The translations under genes and the position numbers were made by a program. Under the pieces are notes generated by a model. The model did no database searches. It was not told where the DNA came from and saw only the letters and a list, made by a program, of their open reading frames with translations. A stretch of DNA of 64,000 bases from Evansella sp. LMS18 (GTDB lineage: Bacteria; Bacillota; Bacilli; Bacillales; Salisediminibacteriaceae), in NCBI RefSeq assembly GCF_024362785.1, contig NZ_CP093301.1, positions 3,906,001 to 3,970,000 on the forward strand. Direction: 5' to 3'. How positions within the stretch are numbered: position 1 is the stretch's first letter; every line of letters begins with the position of its first letter. This document shows positions 33,012 through 41,423 of this stretch, piece after piece.

Positions 33012-34133
33012 TTAGTAACCAACAGGGACGAACCCGGAGTGGTCAGTGTTATAGCCGATAATATCCGGACGCGGGATTTCGTTCCAGCGCTCAGGATTTA
33101 CTTCGAAAATTTCTTCAGAAGCTAGTCCGTAGAGCCACTCGTGAATCCCATTGGCATTCAGCTGGATATTTCTTCCTCGGGCACGCTGGCCAAGGTTTCC
33201 GTCTCTTGTATTTCCGGAAGTTTCAAAGAATATCGCCGGGTTGCTGTGGCCTTCTGTATTCATTCCATCGTATTCTAGGCCCAGCATCATTGCGGAAACA
33301 ACACCGCCATGAATGTCGATTTCCTGGAAGCCCCAAGTGCTGCTACCAACTGTATAACGATCAATACTCATATAACCATAGTCTTTCAATCCATCATAAA
33401 CATAAACTTGCATCTGGCGTGTAATATCTTCATACAGGCCGTCTTTGATTCCTGGAAGTGTCGGACCTCCTGGAGCTAAAGAGATACCTAAAGACATAGT
33501 GATCGCGTCACCAGTTTCTGCATCGGTTTTCAGACCCTGATGGTGGATGTCAAGAGCGTAATCTGGCTGTATGTCAGACCAGTAGTTAAACCATGCTTTA
33601 GATTCAACTGCATTGAAAGCACCTGTAGCCCAGTCTCTGTTCAAGTCAATTCGTCGCCCATCTTCCTGTAAGACAGTCTGGCGTATGTTCATTTCACTGC
33701 CGTCTGGGTTATACATCGGAATAAAATACATCGTCAGTTCATCCATGATTTCCCGGTTTTCAGCTGACTGGTTATTCACATACATTTTTAAAAGGTGAAG
33801 GGTTGCTTCTGTTCCGTATGGCTCATCACCGTGGATTCGGCTTTGCACCCAAACTTCTTTGTCACCATTACCTAGTTTTGCAACATAAAGGTCGCGGCCT
33901 TGTTCACTTTTACTGTACTCATAGCCAAGATCATCGAGAGTGAAAACTTCAAGGGCACCTTTGCTTCTTCTCTCAAGGTTTTCCAGTTCCTTAATCATGT
34001 CATCATAGCTTATTATGCTTGATAGATTCGTATTACCTTCAGTTGATGGATGGTTTTTTACAGCAAAAGCAGAAGTGGAGAAAATAGACAGAAGCATCAG
34101 GATACTCAACAGGGATATTAACGTCTTCTTCAA
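33012..34133 (-). CDS. Exported M14-family zinc carboxypeptidase
   Basis: A 373-residue protein with a signal peptide ending STSAFA, starting at TTG 34133 after GGAGG. The M14 zinc ligands are visible as RIHGDEPYG (HxxE) and DIHHQG (the third ligand His), and the catalytic Glu lies in IFFETSGN. MYNPDGSEMNIRQT and RIDLNRDW are further family marks. The GDEPYG form belongs to the bacterial deacylase-like and gamma-D-glutamyl-peptidase-like groups, so it may trim wall peptides or proteins outside the cell. A cre-like site lies 23 bases upstream of the start. Confidence 0.86.
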   Translation of the reverse strand: MKKTLISLLSILMLLSIFSTSAFAVKNHPSTEGNTNLSSIISYDDMIKELENLERRSKGALEVFTLDDLGYEYSKSEQGRDLYVAKLGNGDKEVWVQSRIHGDEPYGTEATLHLLKMYVNNQSAENREIMDELTMYFIPMYNPDGSEMNIRQTVLQEDGRRIDLNRDWATGAFNAVESKAWFNYWSDIQPDYALDIHHQGLKTDAETGDAITMSLGISLAPGGPTLPGIKDGLYEDITRQMQVYVYDGLKDYGYMSIDRYTVGSSTWGFQEIDIHGGVVSAMMLGLEYDGMNTEGHSNPAIFFETSGNTRDGNLGQRARGRNIQLNANGIHEWLYGLASEEIFEVNPERWNEIPRPDIIGYNTDHSGFVPVGY

Positions 34134-34155
34134 AAAAACAGCCTCCTTTTAGTTT

Positions 34156-34169
34156 TGTAATCGCTTGCA
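34156..34169. promoter_or_regulatory. cre-like site upstream of the M14 peptidase gene
   Basis: TGTAATCGCTTGCA matches TGWAANCGNTNWCA at 13 of 14 positions. A TATAAT on the minus strand (34219-34224) could be the -10 box, which would put this site in the early transcribed region, a usual place for CcpA roadblock repression. Confidence 0.5.
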
Positions 34170-34761
34170 ATGTTCTTGATGTATGTAATTTTCACCTCCA
34201 TTTGTTTCGGTTGTCTAAATTATAGTAGAGGGAAAAAGGCTGAACATGCACCTATAGTTGGGCTTTTGTATATATGAAATTAAGTATGCGGCCGAACACC
34301 ATACTGGAGACCTAACTAACTTATAATTTTAAATATTAAGAATATTATAATAATAAAATTAACTAGAGGTTTGGAAAGTAGTTCCAAGATACGAGTGTTT
34401 CTTCCTTGATATTTTGAAGATAATGGAACACGGTTATATAAAAAAGGTTCTTTAATACTATTCAATAATATATGATTTAATATATTTTAAATCCTATATG
34501 AGCTTTATGGAGCTTAAGTGGAAGGGGTGTTGAAGGGGTTATGTGAGGAAAATACTATGACTTTAGTTATGTGTGGTGGCATGTTTAATGGAATAGCGGA
34601 ATAAGGAACCTATACGCTAAGACGCTCAATTATCTGTTTCTCCACCGTGTCTCAATACTCAATCTTAGATCATATTGTTTTCTTTTGTAAAATAAAGGTA
34701 TCCTCACTTTCCTGAGAGAATTATAAATTAGTATATACATTGTTTTTTAGGAGGAGTTTAA
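34170..34761. other. AT-rich spacer
   Basis: Nearly 600 bases between divergent genes with no credible protein apart from a 15-codon frame at 34557-34604 (MTLVMCGGMFNGIAE) behind GAGG, which I do not trust. Long A/T runs dominate 34310-34500. The promoters for both flanking genes presumably lie here. Confidence 0.45.
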
Positions 34762-35784
34762 GTGAGTGTAGATAAATATAATGCTGCAAAGCAGAATAAA
34801 AAGCCTGCAGAGATTTCAAAAGACGGAGCATTCAAGCGGCAGAAAAACAGGTTTACTACTCCGTTTGGAGAGAAACCTGGGGAACTGCCAGTAGAGGCAG
34901 GGAGGTACAGGCTTTTGTGGTCCGCTGCATGCCCATGGGCACACCGTGCAGTCATCGTCCGCAGACTTCTCGGGCTTGAGGAAGCAATCAGTCTTGGCAC
35001 AGCCAGCCCGATTCGCCCGGAAATTGACCGGGTAGATTGGAAGTTTTCTCTTGATGAAGCAGGCAGGGACCCAGTGTTAGGCATAAAGTACATAAGCGAA
35101 GTATATTTCAATGCTGACCCGGACTATTCCGGCCGCCCGACGGTGCCAGTTGTCGTGGATGAAAAGACAAAACAGGCTGTGAACAATGACTATCTTAAGC
35201 TGACTAACTATCTTGAAACAGTCTGGTCTCCATATTTTAAAAAGAATGCTCCTGATTTATATCCGAAAGATTTGCGGGATGAGATTGATAAGCTGAATGA
35301 AACTATTTTTCAAGACATAAATAATGGTGTTTACAAATGCGGGTTTGCACAGTCTCAGGAAGCTTATGAAACAGCTTTTGACAGGCTTTTTACAAGGCTG
35401 GATGAGTTAGAAGAGCGTCTGGATTCACGAAGGTTCCTGTTCGGTGATTATATTACCGACTCGGATATTCGGCTGTATTCAACACTGGTCCGTTTTGATG
35501 CAGCTTACTATAATGCTTTTAACACCAACAGGAATTTAATTAGGGAATACGAGAATCTCTGGGGCTATGCAAGGGACCTTTATCAGACTCCCGGGTTTGG
35601 AGATACGACAGATTTTCAGGCGATAAAGGAGCATTATCACTTATCCATTACTATTAACCCAAATAATAATGAAGAGAGAATATTGCCAAAGGGGCCTGAT
35701 TTATCAGTATGGAATACTGTACATGACAGGGAAAAGCTTAGTAATAAAAAGGAGAAGTTTCTTCTATTTAACGGTGAGGGATGA
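34762..35784 (+). CDS. Glutathionyl-hydroquinone reductase-like (Xi-class GST, YqjG type)
   Basis: A 340-residue cytosolic protein with an N-terminal thioredoxin-like half carrying the catalytic motif SAACPWAHRAVIVRRLLGLE and a helical C-terminal half (RRFLFGDYITDSDIRLYSTL) as in glutathionyl-hydroquinone reductases. These enzymes reduce glutathionyl-hydroquinones using the CPWA cysteine. Most Bacillaceae make bacillithiol, not glutathione, so the true thiol partner is an open question. GTG start at 34762 after AGGAGG. It leads a run of close genes (acetyltransferase, unknown membrane protein, ComB-like). Confidence 0.85.
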   Translation: MSVDKYNAAKQNKKPAEISKDGAFKRQKNRFTTPFGEKPGELPVEAGRYRLLWSAACPWAHRAVIVRRLLGLEEAISLGTASPIRPEIDRVDWKFSLDEAGRDPVLGIKYISEVYFNADPDYSGRPTVPVVVDEKTKQAVNNDYLKLTNYLETVWSPYFKKNAPDLYPKDLRDEIDKLNETIFQDINNGVYKCGFAQSQEAYETAFDRLFTRLDELEERLDSRRFLFGDYITDSDIRLYSTLVRFDAAYYNAFNTNRNLIREYENLWGYARDLYQTPGFGDTTDFQAIKEHYHLSITINPNNNEERILPKGPDLSVWNTVHDREKLSNKKEKFLLFNGEG

Positions 35785-35813
35785 AATGCGGAAGTGGAGG
35801 TTATTAGATCAGA

Positions 35814-36314
35814 ATGATAATACGTGATGCGAAAAAACAAGAATTAGAGTTAATCAGAAAACAGAGGGTTGATGCATATCGGGACCACGCGGATTCTGTT
35901 CCTTCTGCACACTGGGAGGCTCTCAAAGCTGCAATTTCCTCTGAGGCGGACAGTCAGCCGGAGGTGGAGGTCATCGTTGCTGAAATCGAGGGGACAATCG
36001 TCGGCAGTGTGGTTTTGTTTCCCGCTGAATCAGATGCCTATGATGGGCATGTGGATAAGCTTGGTTATCCGGAAATACGGATGCTTGCAGTCGACCAGAA
36101 AGCGAGAGGGAAAGGTGCAGCGTACGGACTTGTTGCAGAATGTATCAGCAGAGCGAAAAAGAAAGGTTACAAATACATTGGACTCCACACAGGGGAATTT
36201 ATGAAGGGTGCAATGAGATTATATGAACGGATGGGTTTTGAAAGGGTGCCTGAGAATGATTTTGTGCCAGCGGATGACGGAATCGTTGTAAAAGCATTCC
36301 GGAGGGCGGTATAA
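35814..36314 (+). CDS. GNAT-family N-acetyltransferase
   Basis: A 166-residue single-domain acetyltransferase. The acetyl-CoA loop is KARGKGAAYGLV, preceded by the strand PEIRMLAVD and followed by GLHTGEFMKGAMRLYERMGF, the usual C-terminal motif. GGAGG lies about 12 bases upstream. The substrate is unknown. It follows the reductase gene by 29 bases and precedes an uncharacterised membrane protein by 23. Confidence 0.85.
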   Translation: MIIRDAKKQELELIRKQRVDAYRDHADSVPSAHWEALKAAISSEADSQPEVEVIVAEIEGTIVGSVVLFPAESDAYDGHVDKLGYPEIRMLAVDQKARGKGAAYGLVAECISRAKKKGYKYIGLHTGEFMKGAMRLYERMGFERVPENDFVPADDGIVVKAFRRAV

Positions 36315-36337
36315 AAAGCGGGGGTGATGGAAAATCA

Positions 36338-36859
36338 ATGGGGCTAAAGTATTTCATCGCTGGTTTGGCAGTTATGCTATTTTTAACCTGGGGAATGATA
36401 TATTTTCAAAATTCTTCAATAGAAAAAGTTTCTGCGAGGAACGGGTCAATTGATATTTTAGAAATCATTGATACTAATGGGGGGAGTTTTTTTGTTCTTG
36501 CTGATACAGGTGATTTCTTAACCGGGGAAATATACGAAAAAGGTTTGCTCGGCTGGAAAGTTAAAGGCATCAGCCAGGCACTAAATGACCGGAAAAATGA
36601 AACAGTGATCCGGCCCGACAACATTGGTTATGTATCTAATGGAGATATTGGTTTTTATTATGGATATGCTGATGCAGGTAAAGTTGAAGCGGTGAAACTC
36701 ACCAGTGGAGGAAAGGAAATGAGCAGTAAAGTGAACGCCTATTACTGGGTGATTCCAGTTGCTTCAGACATAAATAACGGCAGTTTTTTTGCGAACCAGT
36801 TTAGTGCCGTACTGAAGGACGGTACGGAAGTATTTTATCCTTTTACGGAGATAAATTAG
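36338..36859 (+). CDS. Uncharacterised membrane-anchored protein
   Basis: I do not recognise this 173-residue protein. One N-terminal membrane helix (residues 4-22) is followed by an extracellular beta-rich domain of about 150 residues (FFVLADTGDFLTGEIYEKGL, IGFYYGYADAG) without cysteines. GGGGTGATGG upstream. It lies in a tight run with a GNAT gene before and a ComB-like gene after. Confidence 0.65.
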   Translation: MGLKYFIAGLAVMLFLTWGMIYFQNSSIEKVSARNGSIDILEIIDTNGGSFFVLADTGDFLTGEIYEKGLLGWKVKGISQALNDRKNETVIRPDNIGYVSNGDIGFYYGYADAGKVEAVKLTSGGKEMSSKVNAYYWVIPVASDINNGSFFANQFSAVLKDGTEVFYPFTEIN

Positions 36860-36886
36860 TAAGATTTTTGCCGGGGAGGCGGAGGA

Positions 36887-37657
36887 ATGTTCGATCAGGA
36901 ACCATTTAACTGCAGGATGGAATGGGGAAGACGGGGAGCGAGGGAAGCAACTGAACGTGGTGACATCATTATTATTACAGATGTTCTTAGTTTTTCCTCC
37001 ACTGTCATTACAGCTGTAAATTTTGGTTCTGTAATATATCCATTTCCTCCAGGCCCAGGAGGGAAGGCTTACGCTGAAAAAGAGGGGGCAGAGCTAATAT
37101 CAGGAAGGTCAGTGGCCGCAAAAGCCGGGAAGCCAACACTGTCTCCTGTCACTTTTAATGAAGAGCATGGTGGCAAAAAATATGTCCTGACTTCACAAAA
37201 TGGGGCTTTTTGTACCTGGATCGCTTCAAAGGTGCCAGCTTTGTTAATCGGCTCATTGCTGAATGCATCCTCAGTTGCTACTGCAGCCAACAGACTGGGA
37301 AAAAAGCTTGATAAACCTGTAACTGTCGTTGCCTGTGGCGAACGATGGGAGGATATTCAGGAAAATGAGGATGGACTGCGTCCGTCTGTGGAGGATTATT
37401 TAGGTACCGGGGCAGTACTCGCTAAGCTGGATGGAGATAAATCCCCTGAAGCTGAAGTGTGTGCAGCGGCTTTTATGAGCTCGGCGGACCGCCTTTCTGA
37501 ATTATTATGGGAATGCGGCAGTGGTAGAGAATTGAGAACCCGTGGTTTTAAAGCTGATGTGAAGCATTGCAGCCAGCTGGATGTTTATAAAATAGTACCG
37601 GTTTTGGAAAACGGTATTTTTGTCAACAGGAATTCTTCTGAAAGGCGGGGGAGCTGA
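36887..37657 (+). CDS. 2-phosphosulfolactate phosphatase-like protein (ComB family)
   Basis: A 256-residue protein with the ComB-family segments IIITDVLSFSSTVITA, LTSQNGAFC and ACGERWEDIQ...LRPSVEDYLGTGAVL. In methanogens ComB makes sulfolactate for coenzyme M. Bacillus spores contain sulfolactate and have a homologue (YitC), but phosphosulfolactate synthase is not seen here. The last base of its stop (TGA) overlaps the next ATG, so the two are translationally coupled. Activity on phosphosulfolactate is inferred. Confidence 0.8.
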   Translation: MFDQEPFNCRMEWGRRGAREATERGDIIIITDVLSFSSTVITAVNFGSVIYPFPPGPGGKAYAEKEGAELISGRSVAAKAGKPTLSPVTFNEEHGGKKYVLTSQNGAFCTWIASKVPALLIGSLLNASSVATAANRLGKKLDKPVTVVACGERWEDIQENEDGLRPSVEDYLGTGAVLAKLDGDKSPEAEVCAAAFMSSADRLSELLWECGSGRELRTRGFKADVKHCSQLDVYKIVPVLENGIFVNRNSSERRGS

Positions 37658-38205
37658 TGGATGACGGGCAGATGCAAAAAACTGTAACAGAAGGTAACAG
37701 AGAGAGTGCTTTCTCAGAAAGAAAGCTGAGACTGAATAACAAGTCAGGCTCCCCTCGGCGGACAGCAGTTATTGCATTGTTAGTGCTAATCACTGCAGCG
37801 GGTGTATTATGGTATTTGCTTTTTAATAATAAGGATATCACCAATGCCAGCTATGTTTTCAAAGGAGAAGGGGAATACTGGGCTGCAGAGATTTATTATG
37901 AAGGAAGGGATGTCTGGGAAACAGACTCAGATGGAATAACTACCTTATCTTCAAGCAGCAGCTATGATTTTTACCTGGAGTATAAGGGAGACATAGATGA
38001 ATTAAAGGGAATGGAAGAATTTAAATACACTTATGACTTCTGGCCGGATCAAAGCGGGAGCAGCGGGATAATTTCTTACGAGAGTCTGACCGCAAATCCG
38101 GTCTTTTCAAGAGGCTACAACACCAGGATGACAGCTGACACTGTTGTGACAGTGAACCTGGAATGGCTGGGAATCAACGATAACTTTGAAATGATTGCAG
38201 AATAA
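37657..38205 (+). CDS. Uncharacterised single-pass membrane protein
   Basis: A 182-residue product with a charged 35-residue cytosolic start, one membrane helix (TAVIALLVLITAAGVLWYLLF, residues 36-56 or so) and an extracellular acidic domain rich in Tyr, Ser and Glu (KGEGEYWAAEIYYEGRD). Its ATG overlaps the stop of the ComB-like gene in ATGA. No family is recognised; the outer domain resembles small beta-sandwich envelope domains only in general composition. Confidence 0.65.
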   Translation: MDDGQMQKTVTEGNRESAFSERKLRLNNKSGSPRRTAVIALLVLITAAGVLWYLLFNNKDITNASYVFKGEGEYWAAEIYYEGRDVWETDSDGITTLSSSSSYDFYLEYKGDIDELKGMEEFKYTYDFWPDQSGSSGIISYESLTANPVFSRGYNTRMTADTVVTVNLEWLGINDNFEMIAE

Positions 38206-38268
38206 ATAAACAAAGTGGGTAGCGGGAAGACTAGGCTGAATGAAAAACATTGCATAGGAGTGAGCATA

Positions 38269-38532
38269 ATGCAGGTTAACGGGCAGATTATTTCAGGAGA
38301 GTTCGATGAATCAGCCAATCAATTTGTGCTTCAGCAAATAAAACATTCACAGACCGAGTCTGCACTGACAGAAAAGCAGCTGAATACACTTTGTGACTAT
38401 TTAAATAAACATCGTGACGAGCCGGAAGGGCAGATTGTTACCCTTTATGACCAGCTGCTAGTTCCATTAAGCCAGGAGGAAGTCGTTCAGCTCCTTAGTG
38501 AATTGGAAGAGTTGAGAGGGATGTATCGTTAA
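38269..38532 (+). CDS. Small uncharacterised cytosolic protein
   Basis: An 87-residue soluble, acidic, mostly helical protein (ALTEKQLNTLCDYLNKHRDE, LSQEEVVQLLSELEELRGMY). ATAGGAG before the ATG at 38269 decides the start; a GTG 54 bases earlier is in frame but lacks a site. No family recognised. Confidence 0.65.
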   Translation: MQVNGQIISGEFDESANQFVLQQIKHSQTESALTEKQLNTLCDYLNKHRDEPEGQIVTLYDQLLVPLSQEEVVQLLSELEELRGMYR

Positions 38533-38710
38533 CTTCTGGTGCCTCTTGTGTTAATATACGCACTAATGAACATATTTTGTAATATTATGAATGACCGTCT
38601 GTATCCTGCTAAGCACAGGCCTATGTCTGTGTTTAGTAGTATATTTAATGTATAAAGCATTGCGGAAATTACCGAATTTTCGTACAATAGAAAGAAAAAG
38701 GATGGTACCC

Positions 38711-39631
38711 ATGCTTTTAAAACCTCGCCCAATTCCCCAGGAACTTCTTTTACTCCGCACATTAAGCCCACGAATGTTATTGCCCGAAGAACTCATGGAT
38801 CATTTAATAATTCTTGAAAAAGGCTATGAAGGTGAACTGAAATTTGATGCTATTGTCGATAATCATAAAAACAATTATGTGATAATAAGAGATTTATTAC
38901 TGGAATACAGTCAATCTGAGTTTCAGCTGGATAATTTATTACTTACACCTAAAGGTATTTACCAACTGGAAGTTAAGAATTTTGAAGGTGAACACTCTAT
39001 CGAAAATGATACATGGTACGCCTCCTCAGGAACAAAAATAAAGAACCCACTTCTGCAACTGAAAAGAAGTGAAAATCTTTTAAGTCAGTTATTATACAAA
39101 ATGAAAGCAAATATGAAGGTTCACTCCTTGCTGGTCTTTGTAAATACCGAATTTACTTTATATGGGTCCTCTCAAAACATGCCTATCATCCTCCCCTCCC
39201 AAATTAACAAACTCTTTACTAACCTTAACAGGGATTACGAAGGGGACAATTTCATCACTCCTCGGCTTAAAGCGATTTCAAATCAATTGGTAAAACTTCA
39301 TAAAAATGAATCTTCCTATAATCGCATCCCCGAATATAATTACCATCTACTTAAAAAAGGATTAGTGTGCAGCCATTGCTATAGTTGGATGATAAAAAGC
39401 ATGCAAGGGAGATTAGAGTGCCCATCCTGTAACAAAGAAGAGAATTATAGTTCAGCAATTCAAAGAAGTATTAATGAATTAACTCTTCTTTTTCCTAATA
39501 TAATACTCACTGCAGGTACACTATTCGAATGGTGCGGAGATATTATCTCCAGAAAAACTATACAAAGGTTCTTGTCCGAAAAGTATAAAATGAATGGAAG
39601 AGGGAAAAGCGCGTTTTATGAAAGAGTGTAA
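38711..39631 (+). CDS. NERD-domain protein with C-terminal zinc ribbon
   Basis: About 306 residues from the ATG at 38711, which has AAAGGATGG just upstream; an in-frame ATG at 38591 would add a hydrophobic helix but has no ribosome site. The NERD (nuclease-related) domain is clear: KGYEGELKFDAIV, EFQLDNLLLTPKGIYQLEVK and NDTWY. Near the end, CSHC and CPSC form a zinc ribbon, and a last basic helix (TIQRFLSEKYKMNGRGKSAF) follows. NERD proteins are proposed DNA-acting enzymes, often plasmid-borne. It stands next to a hairpin array. Confidence 0.75.
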   Translation: MLLKPRPIPQELLLLRTLSPRMLLPEELMDHLIILEKGYEGELKFDAIVDNHKNNYVIIRDLLLEYSQSEFQLDNLLLTPKGIYQLEVKNFEGEHSIENDTWYASSGTKIKNPLLQLKRSENLLSQLLYKMKANMKVHSLLVFVNTEFTLYGSSQNMPIILPSQINKLFTNLNRDYEGDNFITPRLKAISNQLVKLHKNESSYNRIPEYNYHLLKKGLVCSHCYSWMIKSMQGRLECPSCNKEENYSSAIQRSINELTLLFPNIILTAGTLFEWCGDIISRKTIQRFLSEKYKMNGRGKSAFYERV

Positions 39632-39707
39632 TTTATTATAATAATTTTATGAATCATTCAGTACAAATTTTTGTATGCTGCGGAGGATTTGTTCAGCAAA
39701 TGAAAAA

Positions 39708-40335
39708 TGCAGGCCAAATCTCTGTTCATAAGAGGAAATTTGTCCTGCAAAAAAGAAATTCAGGACAAATTATAAAAAGTAGAAAAGAATTTGTCCTGAA
39801 AAATAACAGTAAATAGTAATTTCGTTTAAAACATTTTATAATGCAGGCCAAATATATGGAAAGTCCTGAGAATTTGTCCAGCAAATGAAAAATGCAGGCC
39901 AAATCTCTGTTCATAAGAGGAAATTTGGCCTGCAAAAAAGAAATTCAGGACAAATTATAAAAAGTAGAAAAGAATTTGTCCTGGAAAATAACAGTAAATG
40001 GTAATAGAGGTTAGGACACTTATAATGCAGGCCAAATATATGGAAAGTCCTGAGAATTTGTCCTGCAAAATAACAGTAAATGGTAATAGAGGTTAGGACA
40101 TCTTATAATGCAGGACAAATATATGGAAAGTCCTGAGAATTTGTCCAGCAAATGAAAAATGCAGGCCAAATCTTGTTTGAACCGAGGAAATTTGTCCTGT
40201 AAAAAAGAAATGCAGGACAAATTATCAAAAGTGGAAAAGAATTTGTCCTGCAAAATAACAGTAAACGGTAATAGAGGTTAGGACATCTTATAATGCAGGA
40301 CAAATCCGTCGAGAAAGATGGAGATTTGTCTATCA
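39708..40335. repeat. Chain of about ten related hairpins (AGGACAAAT / ATTTGTCCT arms)
   Basis: Ten inverted repeats follow one another, each with arms like TGCAGGACAAAT and ATTTGTCCTGCA about 16-20 bases apart. Left arms begin at 39708, 39759, 39842, 39893, 39944, 40026, 40109, 40160, 40211 and 40294. Between them run conserved linkers (AAAATAACAGTAAATGGTAA, TAGAGGTTAGGACATCTTA). Left arms vary between GGACAAAT and GGCCAAAT. In the hairpin at 39893-39934 the right arm changes to ATTTGGCC as well, restoring pairing. There is no coding potential. Confidence 0.8.
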
Positions 40336-40469
40336 AACTTAAAAACATGGGACACCTCCTCCGCACCAAATCCCCAAAGTTGAATCCCTGACAAACCACC
40401 AGAGTTGAACCTGCGCTTCCTTATAACCTATAATAATGGAAACAGATACTAAGTGGAGGTACATTCATT

Positions 40470-40961
40470 ATGGCAAAGGATAGTTCATTTGATATTGTTT
40501 CACAGGTTGATTTTACGGAAGTGCAGAATGCGGTGACAATGGCAACAAAGGAAATTCAGAACCGTTATGATTTTAAAGGCAGTAAAAGCAGTCTTGCTCT
40601 TGAGAAAGAGGAGCTCGTTCTTGTTTCAGATGACGAGTATAAGCTGGAGCAGCTGAAGGATGTGCTTTTCAGCAAGCTGATTAAGCGGGGAGTATCCATG
40701 AAGAGTATGGATTACGGCAAGATCGAACCTGCATCCGGAGGTACGGTGCGCCAGCGGGCAAAGCTAATTCAGGGTATTGATAAGGAAAATGCTAAAAAGA
40801 TTAATAAAGTTATTAAAGACAGCGGTGTGAAGGTAAAGAGCCAGGTTCAGGATGACCAGGTGAGAGTCAGCGGCAAGAGCCGTGATGACCTCCAGAAGAT
40901 TATCGCTGCAATTAAAGAAGCTGATCTTCCTATTGATGTACAGTTCATCAATTACCGATAA
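40470..40961 (+). CDS. YajQ-family nucleotide-binding protein
   Basis: A 163-residue soluble protein with the full YajQ pattern: [18 protein letters not shown] at the start, [34 protein letters not shown] in the middle and [20 protein letters not shown], ending [12 protein letters not shown]. The family binds nucleotides or RNA, and some members bind cyclic di-GMP. It is preceded by AGTGGAGGT and has its own terminator. Its exact role in Bacillaceae is not known. Confidence 0.92.
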   Translation: MAKDSSFDIVSQVDFTEVQNAVTMATKEIQNRYDFKGSKSSLALEKEELVLVSDDEYKLEQLKDVLFSKLIKRGVSMKSMDYGKIEPASGGTVRQRAKLIQGIDKENAKKINKVIKDSGVKVKSQVQDDQVRVSGKSRDDLQKIIAAIKEADLPIDVQFINYR

Positions 40962-40973
40962 TTTCATTTATTA

Positions 40974-41010
40974 GCGCTCCTGCCAGGCTGCAAGGGGCGT
41001 TTTTATTTTA
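40974..41010 (+). terminator. Terminator after the yajQ-like gene
   Basis: GCGCTCCTGC and GCAAGGGGCGT form an imperfect stem followed by TTTTATTTT. Confidence 0.65.
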
Positions 41011-41087
41011 CGTCCTGCCGGAAAATTGTGTAACTTATAACCCCTCAAAGCGTATATATTGATAAATGGTAGTGGGGGGACTTCCTT

Positions 41088-41294
41088 ATGAAGCAAAAAG
41101 GCTGCATTAAATGCGGACACACGGAAGCAAAAACAAAGGAAATTGCAACTACGGGAACAGGCCTTTCAAAACTAATGGATATACAGCATAATAGATTTCT
41201 TGTTGTTTATTGTACAAACTGTGGTTACAGTGAGCTTTACAATAAACAAACATCCAGAACATCAAATGTTGTTGATTTCTTTTTTGGAGGATAG
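41088..41294 (+). CDS. Small zinc-ribbon protein
   Basis: 68 residues. CIKCG (5-9) and CTNCG (near 43-47) form a zinc ribbon with about 33 residues between. The linker EIATTGTGLSKLMDIQHNRF and the tail NVVDFFFGG are of a type common in small Bacillus proteins annotated as nucleic-acid-binding Zn ribbons. A GTGGGGGGA sequence precedes the ATG. Single-gene unit with a terminator. Confidence 0.78.
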   Translation: MKQKGCIKCGHTEAKTKEIATTGTGLSKLMDIQHNRFLVVYCTNCGYSELYNKQTSRTSNVVDFFFGG

Positions 41295-41335
41295 CATACC
41301 GCCAGTAAAATAAATACTCTTGTCTTATCTATCCA

Positions 41336-41366
41336 CCTCCCTGCTAAATTAGCAGGGGGTTTTTTG
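41336..41366 (+). terminator. Terminator after the zinc-ribbon gene
   Basis: CCTCCCTGCT and AGCAGGGGG around AAATT, followed by TTTTTTG. Confidence 0.88.
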
Positions 41367-41423
41367 TATAATAAAACTTTACTTTGGAAAATTAAGTAAA
41401 ACACTCTCGGACAGGAGCCCCAA

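Noticed and set aside
34557-34604. 15-codon frame MTLVMCGGMFNGIAE
   Set aside because: A GAGG lies upstream, but the frame is too short and lone to support without conservation data.
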